In this document: one piece after another, positions 53,748 through 64,000 of the stretch
Position numbering within the stretch: position 1 is the first letter of the stretch
Layout: each line of letters opens with the position of its first letter
Assembly: GCA_023014485.1 (NCBI GenBank)
Contig: JAJOZX010001731.1
Location: 668,001 to 732,000 of the forward strand
Direction of reading: 5' to 3'
DNA: 64,000 nt
From: Bathynomus jamesi
Lineage: Eukaryota; Arthropoda; Malacostraca; Isopoda; Cirolanidae
Notes under the pieces: model-generated
Seen by the model: the letters and a program-made list of their open reading frames with translations, nothing else
Databases searched by the model: none
Told to the model about the DNA's origin: nothing
Made by a program: the position numbers and the translations under genes

Positions 53748-54745
53748 GCAAGGGGTATAAAGGTTATGCACATTTCTTCTGGATGTAGTAAACTTTATAT
53801 TTGGGGTGTGACAGCCCTCCGGTCCCGAGTCGTGGGATTCTAGAGCAACTGGCTGCCAGTTCCTTTTGGTTCTCTCTCTCTTTCGGGAGGGCGGGTGAAG
53901 TATTTTGCACAATCCCGTCCCGTGGGTTACTAGGACCCCATCCCATCCCTACTCTGTCCTTTTAGCTTACGTTAAGGTTGTTCTCCTCTGACTGCAAAAA
54001 AAAAAAAAAAAAAACTTTTAGTATTAAGTCTTTTTCTCTTCTTTTACTATTAGGACCCTACTGCTACCTCATGCGTGGGAAGAGAGGCTTTGGAACCTCT
54101 ATAAATAACACCATTTAACGCTCGTAGGTTGTGAGAGACTGGGATGGAGGGGTCCCAGGCGTAGGGGCGCGATGAATGGAGTGTGGCTAGTGCCCCGTTA
54201 AGCCCATTCCTAACGCGTAATGGCCTGACCAGCCCCCTGCGACCGTTCTTTGGTGACCAATTGATGGTGCTTGGCTGTACTGCTCTGAGGTGAGAGAGCT
54301 TTACTGCCCAGCTGGCTGCCAGGCCAGCGTAAAGTCTCGGGCGTAGCCTCTGGGTCTGGTGGGATATCCCTTGAACACTGGATTCTAAGAGTCTGGCCGC
54401 TTGTGAGTGACTAGTAAGACTTAGTAAGGGGCTGCATCTCGCTGTCGCTCCTGGCGGGAAATCCGTGACGCCTGCGTCGCGAGTGTTTGTCAGTTGGTAG
54501 CTGCGACACGTTTGGGACTGTCCGGCCCTGGGGAGACCTTTGGTCGGTGCGGCAGCAGCGAGAGGTGTAGTCTTCTGGAAGGGATGAACGTCACTTGCAA
54601 ATAGGTGGATGCGTCTACGCGCGGGAAGAATTCACCCCCCCCTCCTTTTTTATATACTGGTCAGAACGTTTTTGATAGTTTTCATTGCTAGAACGCTTTA
54701 TCTTATTCAGAGTATTCAGAATTAAAAAAGAAAAAAAAAGTTACA

Positions 54746-56076
54746 ATGACTGGACCGCAGAAATTGAAGGCTGAATGTGCGAGGTGTGAAGTGAACCAGT
54801 GGGTGACGAACTTCAAAGAAGCTTGCTTCGAGAAGATCAACCACTCCAGCATGTGCCGCTTTTGCGAACACATGCAGTTTTACTTGAAGCTGGAGGAGAG
54901 GGTCCGGCGGCTCGAGTCGTCCAGATCGGCTGTTGGAGGTGCGGCGGTCACTGACGAGGCTGCGCCGCCCTCCAACCCGGAGCTCATTCAGGATAGGATA
55001 GCTGCCGTGGAAAGGGGGTCCAGCGATGGAATGGACAGAGCTCGGGACCACGGAGAAAGGGTAGAGGTGAAACCGGGGGCCAGGGTTCTAAATCAGTGTC
55101 AGGAATCGCCAGCGACCCACGTGGAATGCATGGAACCGCGGCGTAAGGTGGAGGGCGTAAAGAAGGGGCCGATAGAGAAGGGTGGGAAGGGGCCTACTGA
55201 TGACCCAAAGAAGCGGAAGGATGTAGCTGCCGGTCGGGTGGGTCGGGTGGTGTAAGTGGTGTAAGTGCGGCCGAGTTTATGGGTGGCGACGGGTTTCGAA
55301 AGGTCTCGGGCAAGAAGGCTGCGAAGCCGAAGCCCGAGACCCCAGTTGCCCCTGTCAGGACCTCCAACCGCTTTAGTCTCCTGTGCGCGAAGGAGGAAGA
55401 CACCGTTTTAATTGGGGACTCGCAGATTAGGGGCCAGGAGAAGTACTTTGCTTCTGCAAACCGAGACAGGAGGAAGGTAAGGTGCTTACCCGGTCGGGGA
55501 ACGGCGCACATAAGGAAGGAATTAGATAAGGTGCGCGTGGCTAGTCGGAGGACTGCGATCGTTGTCCATGCTGGTGGCAACGACTTGTTCCTCAAAGGCG
55601 GTAGGGTAGGTTCAACGGAAGGGATCATCACCGAGATCATGTCTCTTGCGGATGATCTGAAACTTAAGACAGACAGGGGAATGTTGATGGGTATTTTACC
55701 GCGGATGAATGCCAGTGACCACGCGCTCAGTAAGGTCATTGGCATCAACGAGAGGGTGCAAGACTTGTGCGTCCCACTGGGCGTGAGGTTTGTTGACCCG
55801 TTCGACGCGTTTTCGGGTAGGTGGGACCTGTATCAGAGGGATGGTGTCCACCTCAATGTCAGGGGTAAAGGTGTGCTAGGCACGCTGCTTGACCGGCACC
55901 TATACCGTATGGTGAGGTCGAGTCCGGGGAGAGATGATGGGCCCCCACCGGGGAGGGATGATGATGAGCCGGTGGCGGACGTACCTTCAACTGAAGGGTG
56001 CGTCCAGGTACAGGGGGTGACTCTCCTTCCACGTTGGAGGGGGCTCAGGCTCCTGCGGAGATTGTCCCCTCGTTAG
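54746..56076 (+). pseudogene. CR1 (A) ORF1: zinc finger and SGNH esterase
   Basis: An RNA-binding/chaperone-type ORF1 protein. The first part (54746-55255) starts MTGPQKLKAECARCEVNQWV and holds CxxC...C...CRFC, a PHD-like finger, then a coiled coil LKLEERVRRLESSRS and a basic linker. A frameshift near 55250, at a GGTGTAAGT duplication, separates the second part (55279-56076). This is an SGNH/GDSL hydrolase with VLIGDSQIRGQ (Ser), HAGGNDLFL (Asn block) and QRDGVHLNVRG (Asp-x-x-His). All catalytic residues are visible. Esterase domains are known from CR1 ORF1; their role in transposition is not settled. Confidence 0.87.
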
Positions 56077-56125
56077 TGAGGGGCTCTTCAACTCCCGACA
56101 GCCCTGGCTGTTCGGGAAACGGGTC

Positions 56126-58890
56126 GTGCTAGGGGGCGGTCAGAATAGGGGAGGCTCCCTCCGTGCAATGCTTTTTAATGCTAGGTCGATCAGGAACAAG
56201 TTTGGCGAGCTACGGGCGCTCTTAGCATCAGAATACCAGGATATCGTTGCTATCACCGAGTCCTGGATTCATACTGATCGTAGGGACTACGTTGGGGAGT
56301 TCGAAATTCCCGGGTATAGAATGTTTCGCAAAGACCGCACCCGTGGGGAGGGGGGTGGGGTACTAATATACGTCAGAGACACGTTGAGTCCGGTTGACTG
56401 CCAGTTCCGGTCGGAACGGGAGCTGCTTGGCGTCGATCTGAACGTGGGAGGGACGACTATAGGTTAATCTTGGTGTACAGACCTCCGCATCTCCTCCTCG
56501 AGGAGGATACAGCCCTGTACACCGAACTCAGTAGCCTGCTAGGGGATAGGGTGTGTGTAGTTTTAGGAGACTTCAACTGTCGCGGCATAAAGTGGGAAAA
56601 CAGGACTGCCGATGCTGAAGGGAGGAGGCTAGTTGACTTTGCTGATGAGAACTTCCTCACTCAGTGGGTCAACGAGCCTACACGAGGCGAAAGCGTTCTA
56701 GACTTAGTATTCACGACCGAAGACAACCTCGTCACTGGCCTCACCGTTGACGAATCATTGGGCGGGAGTGATCACGGTCTTATTAGGTTCCGTGTGTGCG
56801 TCCCTCGGGTGAAGCGTAGTAACTCGAGAGGCAGTAAGCTCGATCTCCGGCGGGCGAACTTTGTTAGCCTCAGGGATAGCGTAGGAGAGATGGGGTTAGA
56901 GGTTGGCGGCGATGTTGAGGGAGTGTGGAGTGCATTCCGGGACGAGTTTATGGTGCTGCAGTCTGCTGCCATACCCTCAAAACCGGTCACCCCTGCTTCA
57001 ACGCAGCCTAAGTGGTTCAATCGTGACATCGCTTCGGCTATCCGAAATAGGAAAGTAGCGTATAGGAGGGCGAAGGCCAATCGTTCCCACGAGAACACTG
57101 AAGCGTATGTCCGCCTGTGTAGGGAAGTGAAGGCGAAGGTTAGGCTAGCGAAACGTAACGAAGAACTACGGGTGGCAAGCCTCTGCAAGGGGAACCCTAA
57201 GGATTCTTCAGTTATGTTAATAGTAGAAAGCCCATTAGAAGCATGATAGGTCCGTTAAAGGACGGAAGCGGCGTTCTGCGGACCTCCGACGCGGACATCG
57301 CTAATGTGCTTAATGAGTACTTTGCGGGAGTGTTCACCAGGGAGGATACCCGCGTCATCCCCGAGCCAGGCGTGAGGCACGAAGGTGCTGGCCTGGATAG
57401 TGTTAGATGTACCGCGACAGTCGTTGCCGATAGAATAGACAAACTGAGCGCGTTTAAGGCTCCTGGGCCAGACCAGTTTCTCCCCAGAGTGTTGCGAGAA
57501 GTGCGCGACCAGGTGGCTCCCCACCTGGCTACAGTCTTCAACAAATCGTTGGAGATGGGCCAGGTGCCTGGTGACTGGAGGGAAGCCAACGTGACCCCTA
57601 TCTTTAAGAAAGGGGATCACGAAAGTCCAGGGAACTATCGTCCCATTAGTCTCACTTCAGTTGTAGGTAAATTATTAGAGGGATAATAGCTGATAGGATC
57701 GTTGACCATTTGGATTCCTACAAGCTGCTTGGGGACTCCCAACATGGGTTTAGACGGCATAGGTCGTGTCTCACCAACTTGCTCGAGTTTTTCCACGTCA
57801 TGTTGAGTGAGTATGATAAGAGTAGGGCGATTGATATACTTTATCTCGACTTTCAGAAAGCCTTTGATAAGGTACCTCACCGCCGGCTAATGGCGAAAGT
57901 GCGCGCGCTGGGTATCGGTGGGGAAATAGGTAGGTGGATTGAAAACTGGCTGAGAATAGGCGGCAGAGGGTTGTAATTAAAGGGGCTAGTTCGGGTTGGG
58001 CCTCGGTCACTAGTGGGGTTCCTCAGGGTTCCGTTTTGGGGCCACTGTTGTTTATCATTTACATAAATGATATCGACGGTGGCATCGTCAGTCGGATCGC
58101 CAAATTCGCTGATGACACCAAGCTTGGGGCCAATGTTGGGACCCGAAGCGATCGAGAACTGCGTGCGGACCTAGGTAGGATAGGAGAGTGGTCCGAAAAA
58201 TGGCAAATGCCGTTTAACTTGGGTAAATGCAAAGTGATGCACATTGGCTACGCCAATCCCAAGTCGGACTACTCGATGGGGAGTAATATCGAGGTGACTG
58301 ATTTAGAAAAGGACTTGGGTGTGCTAATTAGCAGCGACCTTAAGTTTACGAAACAGTGTAGAGGTGGAAAAGAAAGCCCAGAACTATTGGGTTATATCAG
58401 GAGGCAATTTCAGTTTCGGAACAAGGAGATTGTGCTCTCTGTACAATTCCCTTGTTCGGCCGCACCTGGAGTATGCTGTGCAGTTCTGGTCGCCCACCCT
58501 CAGGAAAGATATTGAGAGGCTGGAGCGAGTGCAGGCGAGGGCCACAAAGTTAATCCCTTCCGTTAGGCATATGGGCTACAATCGACGGTTACGCGCCCTG
58601 AACTTGTTTTCGCTGAAACTCGGAGGCTGCGCGGTCAACTGATCGAGGTTTTCAAGCTCTTACGCGGGTTCAACGATGTCGATTTTAGAAGTATGTTTAG
58701 TTTAAATGATAACCCAACTCGCAACAATGGTTGGAAGTTGGATTTGAAACGGATTAGGACTAGTGTGTGTGGGAATTACTTTACGTATAAGATCTGTGAC
58801 ACGTGGAACAGGTCACCTTCAGAAGTTGTGAACAGTTCCTCTGTGGATCAGTTCAAGAAAAGATTAGACCAAATCTTGCACACTATTTGA
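56126..58890 (+). pseudogene. CR1 (A) ORF2: endonuclease and reverse transcriptase
   Basis: Endonuclease: MLFNARSIRNKFGELRALL, VAITESWIH (Glu), GGGVLIYVRDTL, VVLGDFNCRGIKWEN (Asp), SVLDLVFTTEDN and GGSDHGLIRF (Asp-His), all intact as motifs. RT: FKAPGPDQFLPRVLRE, NYRPISLTSVVGKLLE, HGFRRHRSCLTNLLEFF, YLDFQKAFDKVPHRRL (first Asp), SGVPQGSVLGPLLFIIYIND, KFADDTKLG (Asp pair), then LYNSLVRPHLEYAVQFWSP and a WNRSPSEVVN end at 58890. Frameshifts near 56465, 57240, 57680, 57975, 58140, 58360, 58440 and 58615, mostly 1-2 bases. At 58140, for instance, ACCCGAAGC replaces ACGCCCGAAGC of the 50891 copy. Confidence 0.9.
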
Positions 58891-59002
58891 GTGTATAGAA
58901 AATTTTCCCTAGCACCCGTTGCCATTGGTACCTCCTCGGTATGGGCCGCAAGGCCTTTTGAGGTACTTCTTTTCCTTGTAACTCCTTGTAACTCCTTGTA
59001 AC

Positions 59003-59008
59003 TCTCTC

Positions 59009-59074
<66 letters not shown>
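59003..59074. repeat. (CT)n microsatellite
   Basis: Follows the CR1 (A) 3' end. Confidence 0.95.
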
Positions 59075-59080
<6 letters not shown>

Positions 59081-59292
59081 TAGACTTCATCGGAGGCGGA
59101 CGTGCTGTGTGGTTTCTCCAGTATTTTTTCGATAGTTGTGTGAAAGTGTTGTGACTAAGTTTGATTTAACAAAATTTGTTAGATAAGTATAATTATATTT
59201 ATTTACTTCATTATTGAGGCTAGGTTAAGCATCATTGCTTATTAGTTAGACTGGTCATTATGCAGAAAATGACATGGCCTGAAGTTGAATTA
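59075..59292. other. Unassigned AT-rich stretch
   Basis: Contains GATAGTTGTGTGAAAGTGTT, loosely similar to ACAGTTGTGTGAAATAGTTG at ~50646; no gene seen. Confidence 0.4.
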
Positions 59293-59477
59293 AAAAATAC
59301 ATTTTTCTAGTGTATTTTGGTGTGCTCTGTTCAAATATGACCTTCATTTCTTGTGCAAATAAACAGAAATACGTGTTCGGGCCATGCATTTACAACTGTA
59401 TTTCTGTTCATTTGCGCAAGAAATGAAGGTCATATTCAAACACAGCACACCAAAATACACTTGAAAAATGTATTTTT
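59293..59477. repeat. Foldback hairpin, 80-bp arms
   Basis: Arms 59293-59372 and 59398-59477 are ~90% inverse matches (GTGTATTTTGGTGTGCT, ATGACCTTCATTTCTTG, AACAGAAATAC) with a 25-base loop. Miniature foldback; no target duplication identified. Confidence 0.88.
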
Positions 59478-59660
59478 GACTACATTTTATTCAATAAAGC
59501 ATACCCTAACATGTTCATGTTACGAGATTTCGTAAACGACGCATTACCACAGGAAACGTACAAAACACCTCAGAATTAACCAGAAAAGTTTGCTCTCGTC
59601 ATTTTCGTTTAAACTAACGAAAATATCACGACTTAACCTAACTAATCATCAAGGGCGTAC

Positions 59661-59757
59661 AGTTGACCTAACCGGGCATTCAATTAACCTAACCAGGCAT
59701 TCAGTTGACCTAACCCGGCATTCAATTAACCTAACCGGGCATTCAATTAACCTAACA
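59661..59757. repeat. 21-bp tandem repeat TAACCTAACCGGGCATTCAAT
   Basis: About 4.5 units; odd and even units alternate between TAACCT/TTGACCT and CAAT/CAGT. It contains the CCTAACC motif common in arthropod DNA. Confidence 0.9.
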
Positions 59758-59759
59758 GG

Positions 59760-60200
59760 TTAATATTGGTTATTTCACCTAAATATCTTCTGATCTTTTC
59801 GTATTATCGTCTAGGGCACATAACGAATCAAGTTCTCAAAGTTGAAACCACACGAACGGCATGTCATAATTCTATCAGAAACACCACGAAACTGAATCCA
59901 ATTAGAAAAAAAAATAGCCAGAACAGAAAAACAAACTAATTAAGTCGCAGAGTAGCGAAAAAAATAGCCCAAGATTATACTCGTCAGACCAAAAATGAGT
60001 GTATTTATATATATATTATTAATATCATAATGTTCACCATTAATATGCATTTGCACAAAAAATTAGTGACAAATTTGAATAAAGCGACTAAAACTACCTC
60101 ATAAAAAGTTATTTTGATTTACAGGTCCAGCCCATGTCATTTAATACATATTGACCGTTAGACTTAATTTATTTCTTTTTCCGGTTTCTTAATTACAATA
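59760..60200. other. AT-rich non-coding stretch
   Basis: No gene or repeat family seen; possibly the outer 5' region of the next CR1. Confidence 0.4.
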
Positions 60201-61020
60201 AACGAACATAATTCCGCGCTGTTTACTAACGGTCACTACTGTACAAGTTCTACTTCTCGCACTAGTTACATCGGTGAAATTCTATTTTTCGGCTGAGTTT
60301 CTCTGTTAAAGTTAACGTGACATAACTTTGCATTGTTTTGAACGGTCGCTACAGATTTCACTTTTCAGTCGAGTTAAATAGTAAAATTTGTATATTTGGG
60401 TCCATTTCTGTTTCCGGTCTGTAACATGTGCTCTCGCGGGTTCATTTCCTGCATTCACCATTTCTCCCTCACGATCCATTGTATAAATTAAAATAACATA
60501 TTATGTTATTTAAAGAAACATCATTTTGCATTGTTATAAACGGCTGACAACAGATCCCATTCATTTCTGTATTCAATTCTGTTTCTGGTCAGTGACACGT
60601 GCTTTTCGCTTGTGCGTGTTTATTTCTGCATTCACCATTTCTTCCCCACTATCCATTATATTAATTAGAATAACATATTGCATTATTTAAATTGACTACA
60701 TCCTGCATTGTTATTAACGGCTTCCTACAGGTTCCATTCAATTTTGTACTCAATTCCGTTTCCAGTCTGTAACACGACGTGCCACTCGCTTGCGCGTGTT
60801 TATTTCTGTATTTCTGCACTCACCATTTCTCCCTCACTAACCATTATATATTAATTAAAATAGCATTGTATTATTTAAATTAACATCAGTCTGCATTGTT
60901 ATTAACGGCTGCCCACAGGTTCCATTAAATTCTGTATTCAACTCTGTTTCCGGTTTGTAACACGTGTTTATTTCTGCATTCATCGTTTCTCCCTCGCCAT
61001 CCGTTGTATAATTGTATTAT
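60200..61020 (+). promoter_or_regulatory. Tandem ~190-bp monomers in CR1 (B) 5' region
   Basis: The anchor CATTGTTAT(T/A)AACGGCT recurs at 60529, 60706 and 60894, with a degenerate one at 60331 (spacings 198, 177, 188). Each unit has TTATTTCTGCATTCACCATT, a CCATTATAT block, a TTATTTAAA block, and GTTCCATT...TCTGT near the end. Placed directly before CR1 ORF1, it is likely a monomeric promoter array like those of some LINEs; promoter activity is inferred. Confidence 0.72.
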
Positions 61021-61101
61021 TTAAAAGTAACGTATCGTATTATTTAAAGTAACATAGTGTATTATTTAAAGTAACGTATTGTAAAAAAAAAAAGACAAAA
61101 T

Positions 61102-62447
61102 ATGACAGGGCCAGCTAAACTGAAAGCTGAATGCTTTAACTGTAAAGTTTATCATTGGTGTGTCGACTTACGCGAAGGTAATTTCAGCGACATTACATCC
61201 TTGAGTATATGTTTGTTTTGTAAACTTAGAGGAAACCACGAAAAGGAAGTTAAAGAGCTAAAGGAATTAGTAAAAAAGCTTGAAGCTCGGGTCGTGGACA
61301 AGACCAGAATGAAAACGGCATCAGCAGATATAAACTGTAAGGTTAAACATCTAGAACAAAGCGTGGCCCGCATAGAAAATACAGTGAATATTCCGAAAAG
61401 TAGGACGGAGGAACAAGAATTCCAAGTTGTCAAAAATAAAAGACCCTCCAAACCAAAACATACTATAAGGATTCAGAACCTATTACCGTCAAAAGTAAGT
61501 TTCACTTACTTGCTGACGAAGAGGAGGAATCCTTTTTAATTTCTGGGGATTCTCTGGTCAGAAATCAAGGGGACTTTTTCGGAGCAAGACGCGTGACCAA
61601 GAGAAAACTCCGATGTTTTCCAGGTGCCACGAGTCAGATAATAAATAGGGAATTAGTCAAAATTAATATCAAGAATAAAAGTTGCCCCATCATTGTACAT
61701 GTTGGTGGCAATAACGTTTTTCAGGGTGTGACAGGAGGGCAGACAGAGATCATTGTAAAAGAGTTGAAGATTCTAACCGACAAGGTTAGAGAAGAGACAG
61801 ATATGGGAATGGTTGTAGGGATTCTCCCACGAATGCGTGCCAGTGACTGTACCTTAAGTAAAGCCATTAGCATAAATAAGAGAGTTAAACGCATGTATGA
61901 GGAAAAAGGCCTAAAGTTTGTTGATTTTTGGCCTACATTCTTCGGAAATGGAGAATACTTTGGCTCGGACAGAATACACTTTAATCAGAAGGGAAAAAAG
62001 AAGTTTGGTGATTTACTGAACATAAACTTGTATAATCTTTTTAAACTAGGGCTCCCTAAACCAGCAATTGATCCTGCTCCCCCAACTGTTAAACCTACTA
62101 CCCCAGCAGTCGGTCCTCCTCCCCCAGCAGTTAGTCCTTTTCCCCCAGCAGTTAGTCCTCCTCTCACAGCAGTTAGTCCTCCTCCCACAGTAGTTATCCC
62201 TCCTCCCACAGCAGTTAGACCTCCCACAGCAGTTAGTCCTCCTCCCACAGCAGTTAATCCTCCTCCCACAGCAGTTAGTCCTCCTCCAACAGTAGTTCAT
62301 CTTACTCCCCCAATAGTAGCAGTCAGTCCTCCTCCTCCCCAGCAGATAGTCCTGCCCCCCCCCCAGCAGTCAGTCCTACTCCCCCAAGTAGTTGATTCAA
62401 CTGCTTCGGGAAAAGACTCAGGCCAGTTAGGAGAAATAACAACTTAA
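61102..62447 (+). pseudogene. CR1 (B) ORF1: zinc finger, SGNH esterase, proline-rich tail
   Basis: Starts MTGPAKLKAECFNCKVYHWC, homologous to CR1 (A) ORF1. Finger CFNC...CVD...CLFC, then coiled coil EVKELKELVKKLEARVVD. A frameshift near 61495 moves to the esterase: LISGDSLVRNQG (Ser), VHVGGNNVFQGV (Asn block; the usual GGND is GGNN), GSDRIHFNQKG (Asp-x-x-His). Unlike copy A the esterase is followed by ~110 residues of PPPTAVS-type heptads (62080-62390) before the stop at 62447. Otherwise well preserved, with one break. Confidence 0.85.
62080..62390 (+). repeat. Proline-rich 21-24 bp minisatellite in CR1 (B) ORF1
   Basis: About 12 units of CCTCCCACAGCAGTTAGTCC-like sequence encoding PP(P/T)AV(S/N/R/I). 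Unit length stays a multiple of three, so the frame is kept. Confidence 0.9.
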
Positions 62448-62461
62448 AATCTTTCGAAACT

Positions 62462-64000
62462 GTGCTCTTCAATGCTAGGTCAATTAGAAATAAACTAATG
62501 GAATTTATAGCGCTAGTCAAAACTGAGAACTTTGATATCATAGGAATAACGGAATCCTGGATTCATTCTGAATCAAGGGATTTTGTAGGAGAATTTGAAA
62601 TCGTAGGTTGCAAAATGTTTCATAAAGATAGGAACGGAAGGGAAGGCGTCTGTATACTTTTGTATGCTCGTGACTTCCTGCACTCCTTAAACAGTAGTAT
62701 CGTATTTGCTCATGAAATGTTGGGAATTGATCTAAACTTAAATAATAAAGTAGTACATCTATTTCTAGTATATAGACCATCTCACTACTCCTTGATAAGG
62801 ATATAAACTTGTATAACCAATTAAGCAGAATAGTGAATAATAAGATCAGTGTGATTTTTGGTAATTTTAATTGGGGTAATATAAATTGGGAAAACAAAGC
62901 AGCTGATGCTGAGGGCTCAAGACTGTTGGAATTTGCGGATGATAATTTATTAAGTCAATGGGTTGACGTTCCTACAAGGGGTAATAGTAAACTAGACCTC
63001 ATATTCAAGAACGAAGATAACCTAGTCTTTAACCTGACTATTGGTGAAAATTTGAGTAACAGCGATTACAATTTGATTATGTTTGACCTCAGGGTTCCAA
63101 TTAATACGCAAGAAAAGACTCATGAAAGACTTGATTTCTCCAGAGCAAATTTTGAAAGCTTCCGAAATCGTTTAGACACACTTGGAGTTCTAATAAGTGA
63201 GGATGTCAGTGTTACCTGGAGCTCATATAAGGATCAACTTAAAATATTACAGAACACTTTTATACCCACTAAAATAGTTTCCTTGTCAACAAAGTCGCCG
63301 AAATGGTTTAACGACGAAATTAGCAATACTATTACAGAAAGAAATAGAGTCTACAAACTACTTAAGTCACATCTCAACCAGACTAATTCAGAAGACTATA
63401 TAAACCTTCGTCGGAGGATTAAGTCCTTAATTAGATCAACCAAACGTGAAGAAGAAGCTCGAGTTGCCTCACTCTGTAAAGTTAAAAAGTTTTTTGCCTA
63501 TGTTAATAGCAGAAAGCCAATTAAAAATTCTGTAAGTCCCCTAAAAGATAGAAATCGGGTACTGAAATTCAGTGATAAAGATATAGCTAATACGTTAAAC
63601 GAGTTCTTCGTTATAGTCTTCACGGAGGAAGACTCAAATGAAGTGCCAAATCCTCAGATTACGTATGATGGTGGTCATCCAGTAGATACCATAATATAAG
63701 TTTTACGAGAGATGAGGTACAGCAATTAATTGTCAAGATGAATAAATACAAATCACCTCGTCTCGACTTATTTCTTCCACGGATATTAAAAGAGGTTAGC
63801 CATAATGTTGTTGACGACTTAGTAACCATATTCAAACAATCAATCGAATTAGGGAAAGTTCCAGTCAACTGGAAGTTAGTAAATGTAACACCAATCTTTA
63901 AAAACAGTGATAGGGAAAATCCTTGTAATTACCGCCCGATCAGTTTAACATCAGTTGTTGGCAAACTGTTGGAACCCATCATTACAGAACGAATTGTGTA
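62462..64000 (+). pseudogene. CR1 (B) ORF2: endonuclease and RT start, cut by window edge
   Basis: Reads VLFNARSIRNKLMEFIALVK, IGITESWIH (Glu), FKEDR-like basic patch, then a frameshift near 62795. Next come SVIFGNFNWGNINWENKAAD, SKLDLIFKNEDN and SNSDYNLIMF, the linker SPKWFNDEISNTI and KKFFAYVNSRKPIKN, and the start of RT (ANTLNEFFVIVFTEED). After a frameshift at ~63698 it continues VNVTPIFKNSDRENPCNYRP and ISLTSVVGKLLEPI to the window end. Two endonuclease catalytic positions are changed relative to CR1 (A): GDFN reads GNFN and SDH reads SDY. Palm motifs lie beyond the window. Confidence 0.87.

Larger units (their letters stand above)
53750..59002 (+). mobile_element. Near-full-length CR1 LINE (A)
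   Basis: About 5.2 kb: a ~1 kb GC-rich 5' region (53750-54745, no gene seen, with an A18 run at ~53996), ORF1, ORF2, and a short 3' UTR ending in four CTTGTAACTC-like units before (CT)n. The architecture (ORF1 with zinc finger and SGNH esterase, ORF2 with endonuclease and RT) is that of CR1. Numerous single-base gaps relative to its close relative at 50891 break the frames. Confidence 0.9.

Noticed and set aside
59661..59757. Interstitial telomere (TTAGG)n
   Set aside because: CCTAACC appears inside a 21-bp unit with unrelated sequence; there is no uninterrupted 5-bp telomeric array.

Overview
This window looks like repeat-dense nuclear DNA from an invertebrate, most likely an arthropod and possibly a decapod crustacean. 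The evidence is long (TA)n, (CA)n and (CT)n microsatellites, scattered TTAGGTTAGG/CCTAACC motifs, CR1 and RTE LINEs, Penelope-like elements, a Polinton/Maverick, Helitron, hAT, Tc1/mariner and Academ-like DNA transposons, and tRNA-derived SINEs. The taxon is inferred from this repeat profile only. I found no convincing host gene, rRNA, functional tRNA, operon or CRISPR. Nearly all coding sequence belongs to mobile elements, most of it broken.

Layout. 1-7589: a CR1-type LINE on the + strand, split by a ~5.5 kb Academ-like DNA transposon (323-5829) and a 157-bp hAT MITE (5954-6110). 7620-8190: GC-rich duplications and a 17-bp subterminal repeat. 8188-26625: a decayed Polinton/Maverick with short terminal inverted repeats, DNA polymerase B (minus strand), packaging ATPase, a conserved Polinton ORF, retroviral-type integrase with chromodomain-like tail, and a structural-type gene. 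It carries four insertions: a MITE in the integrase, an RTE LINE in the integrase (itself interrupted by a 3.6 kb DNA transposon with an intact 745-residue ORF), and a hAT element in the structural gene. 26626-34075: foldback element, Tc1/mariner element, LINE fragments, Helitron relic, SINEs, and the 3' end of a Penelope-like element.

The segment 20369-34075 is repeated head to tail as 34080-47830, so everything from the C-terminus of the 745-residue transposase to the Penelope 3' end occurs twice. The second copy runs on into the rest of the Penelope element (to ~50282), which has reverse transcriptase and GIY-YIG nuclease remnants. Its 3' region carries, in both copies, a 40-nt sequence that fits a minimal hammerhead ribozyme.

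50306-59074: a reverse-strand SINE, then a head-to-tail series of CR1 copies separated by (CT)n tracts, including one nearly full-length CR1 (ORF1 with zinc finger and SGNH esterase; ORF2 with endonuclease and RT). 59293-61020: a foldback hairpin, a 21-bp tandem repeat and a ~190-bp monomer array lying directly upstream of a second, different CR1. That CR1 (61102 to window end) has an ORF1 with a proline-rich heptad minisatellite and an ORF2 cut off by the window edge.

Target-site duplications and nesting give a relative history: the CR1 and the Polinton are oldest, then RTE, hAT, Academ-like and MITE insertions, then insertion of a DNA transposon into the RTE, then the 13.7 kb tandem duplication, then divergence of the two copies, including loss of a palindrome centre in copy 1.
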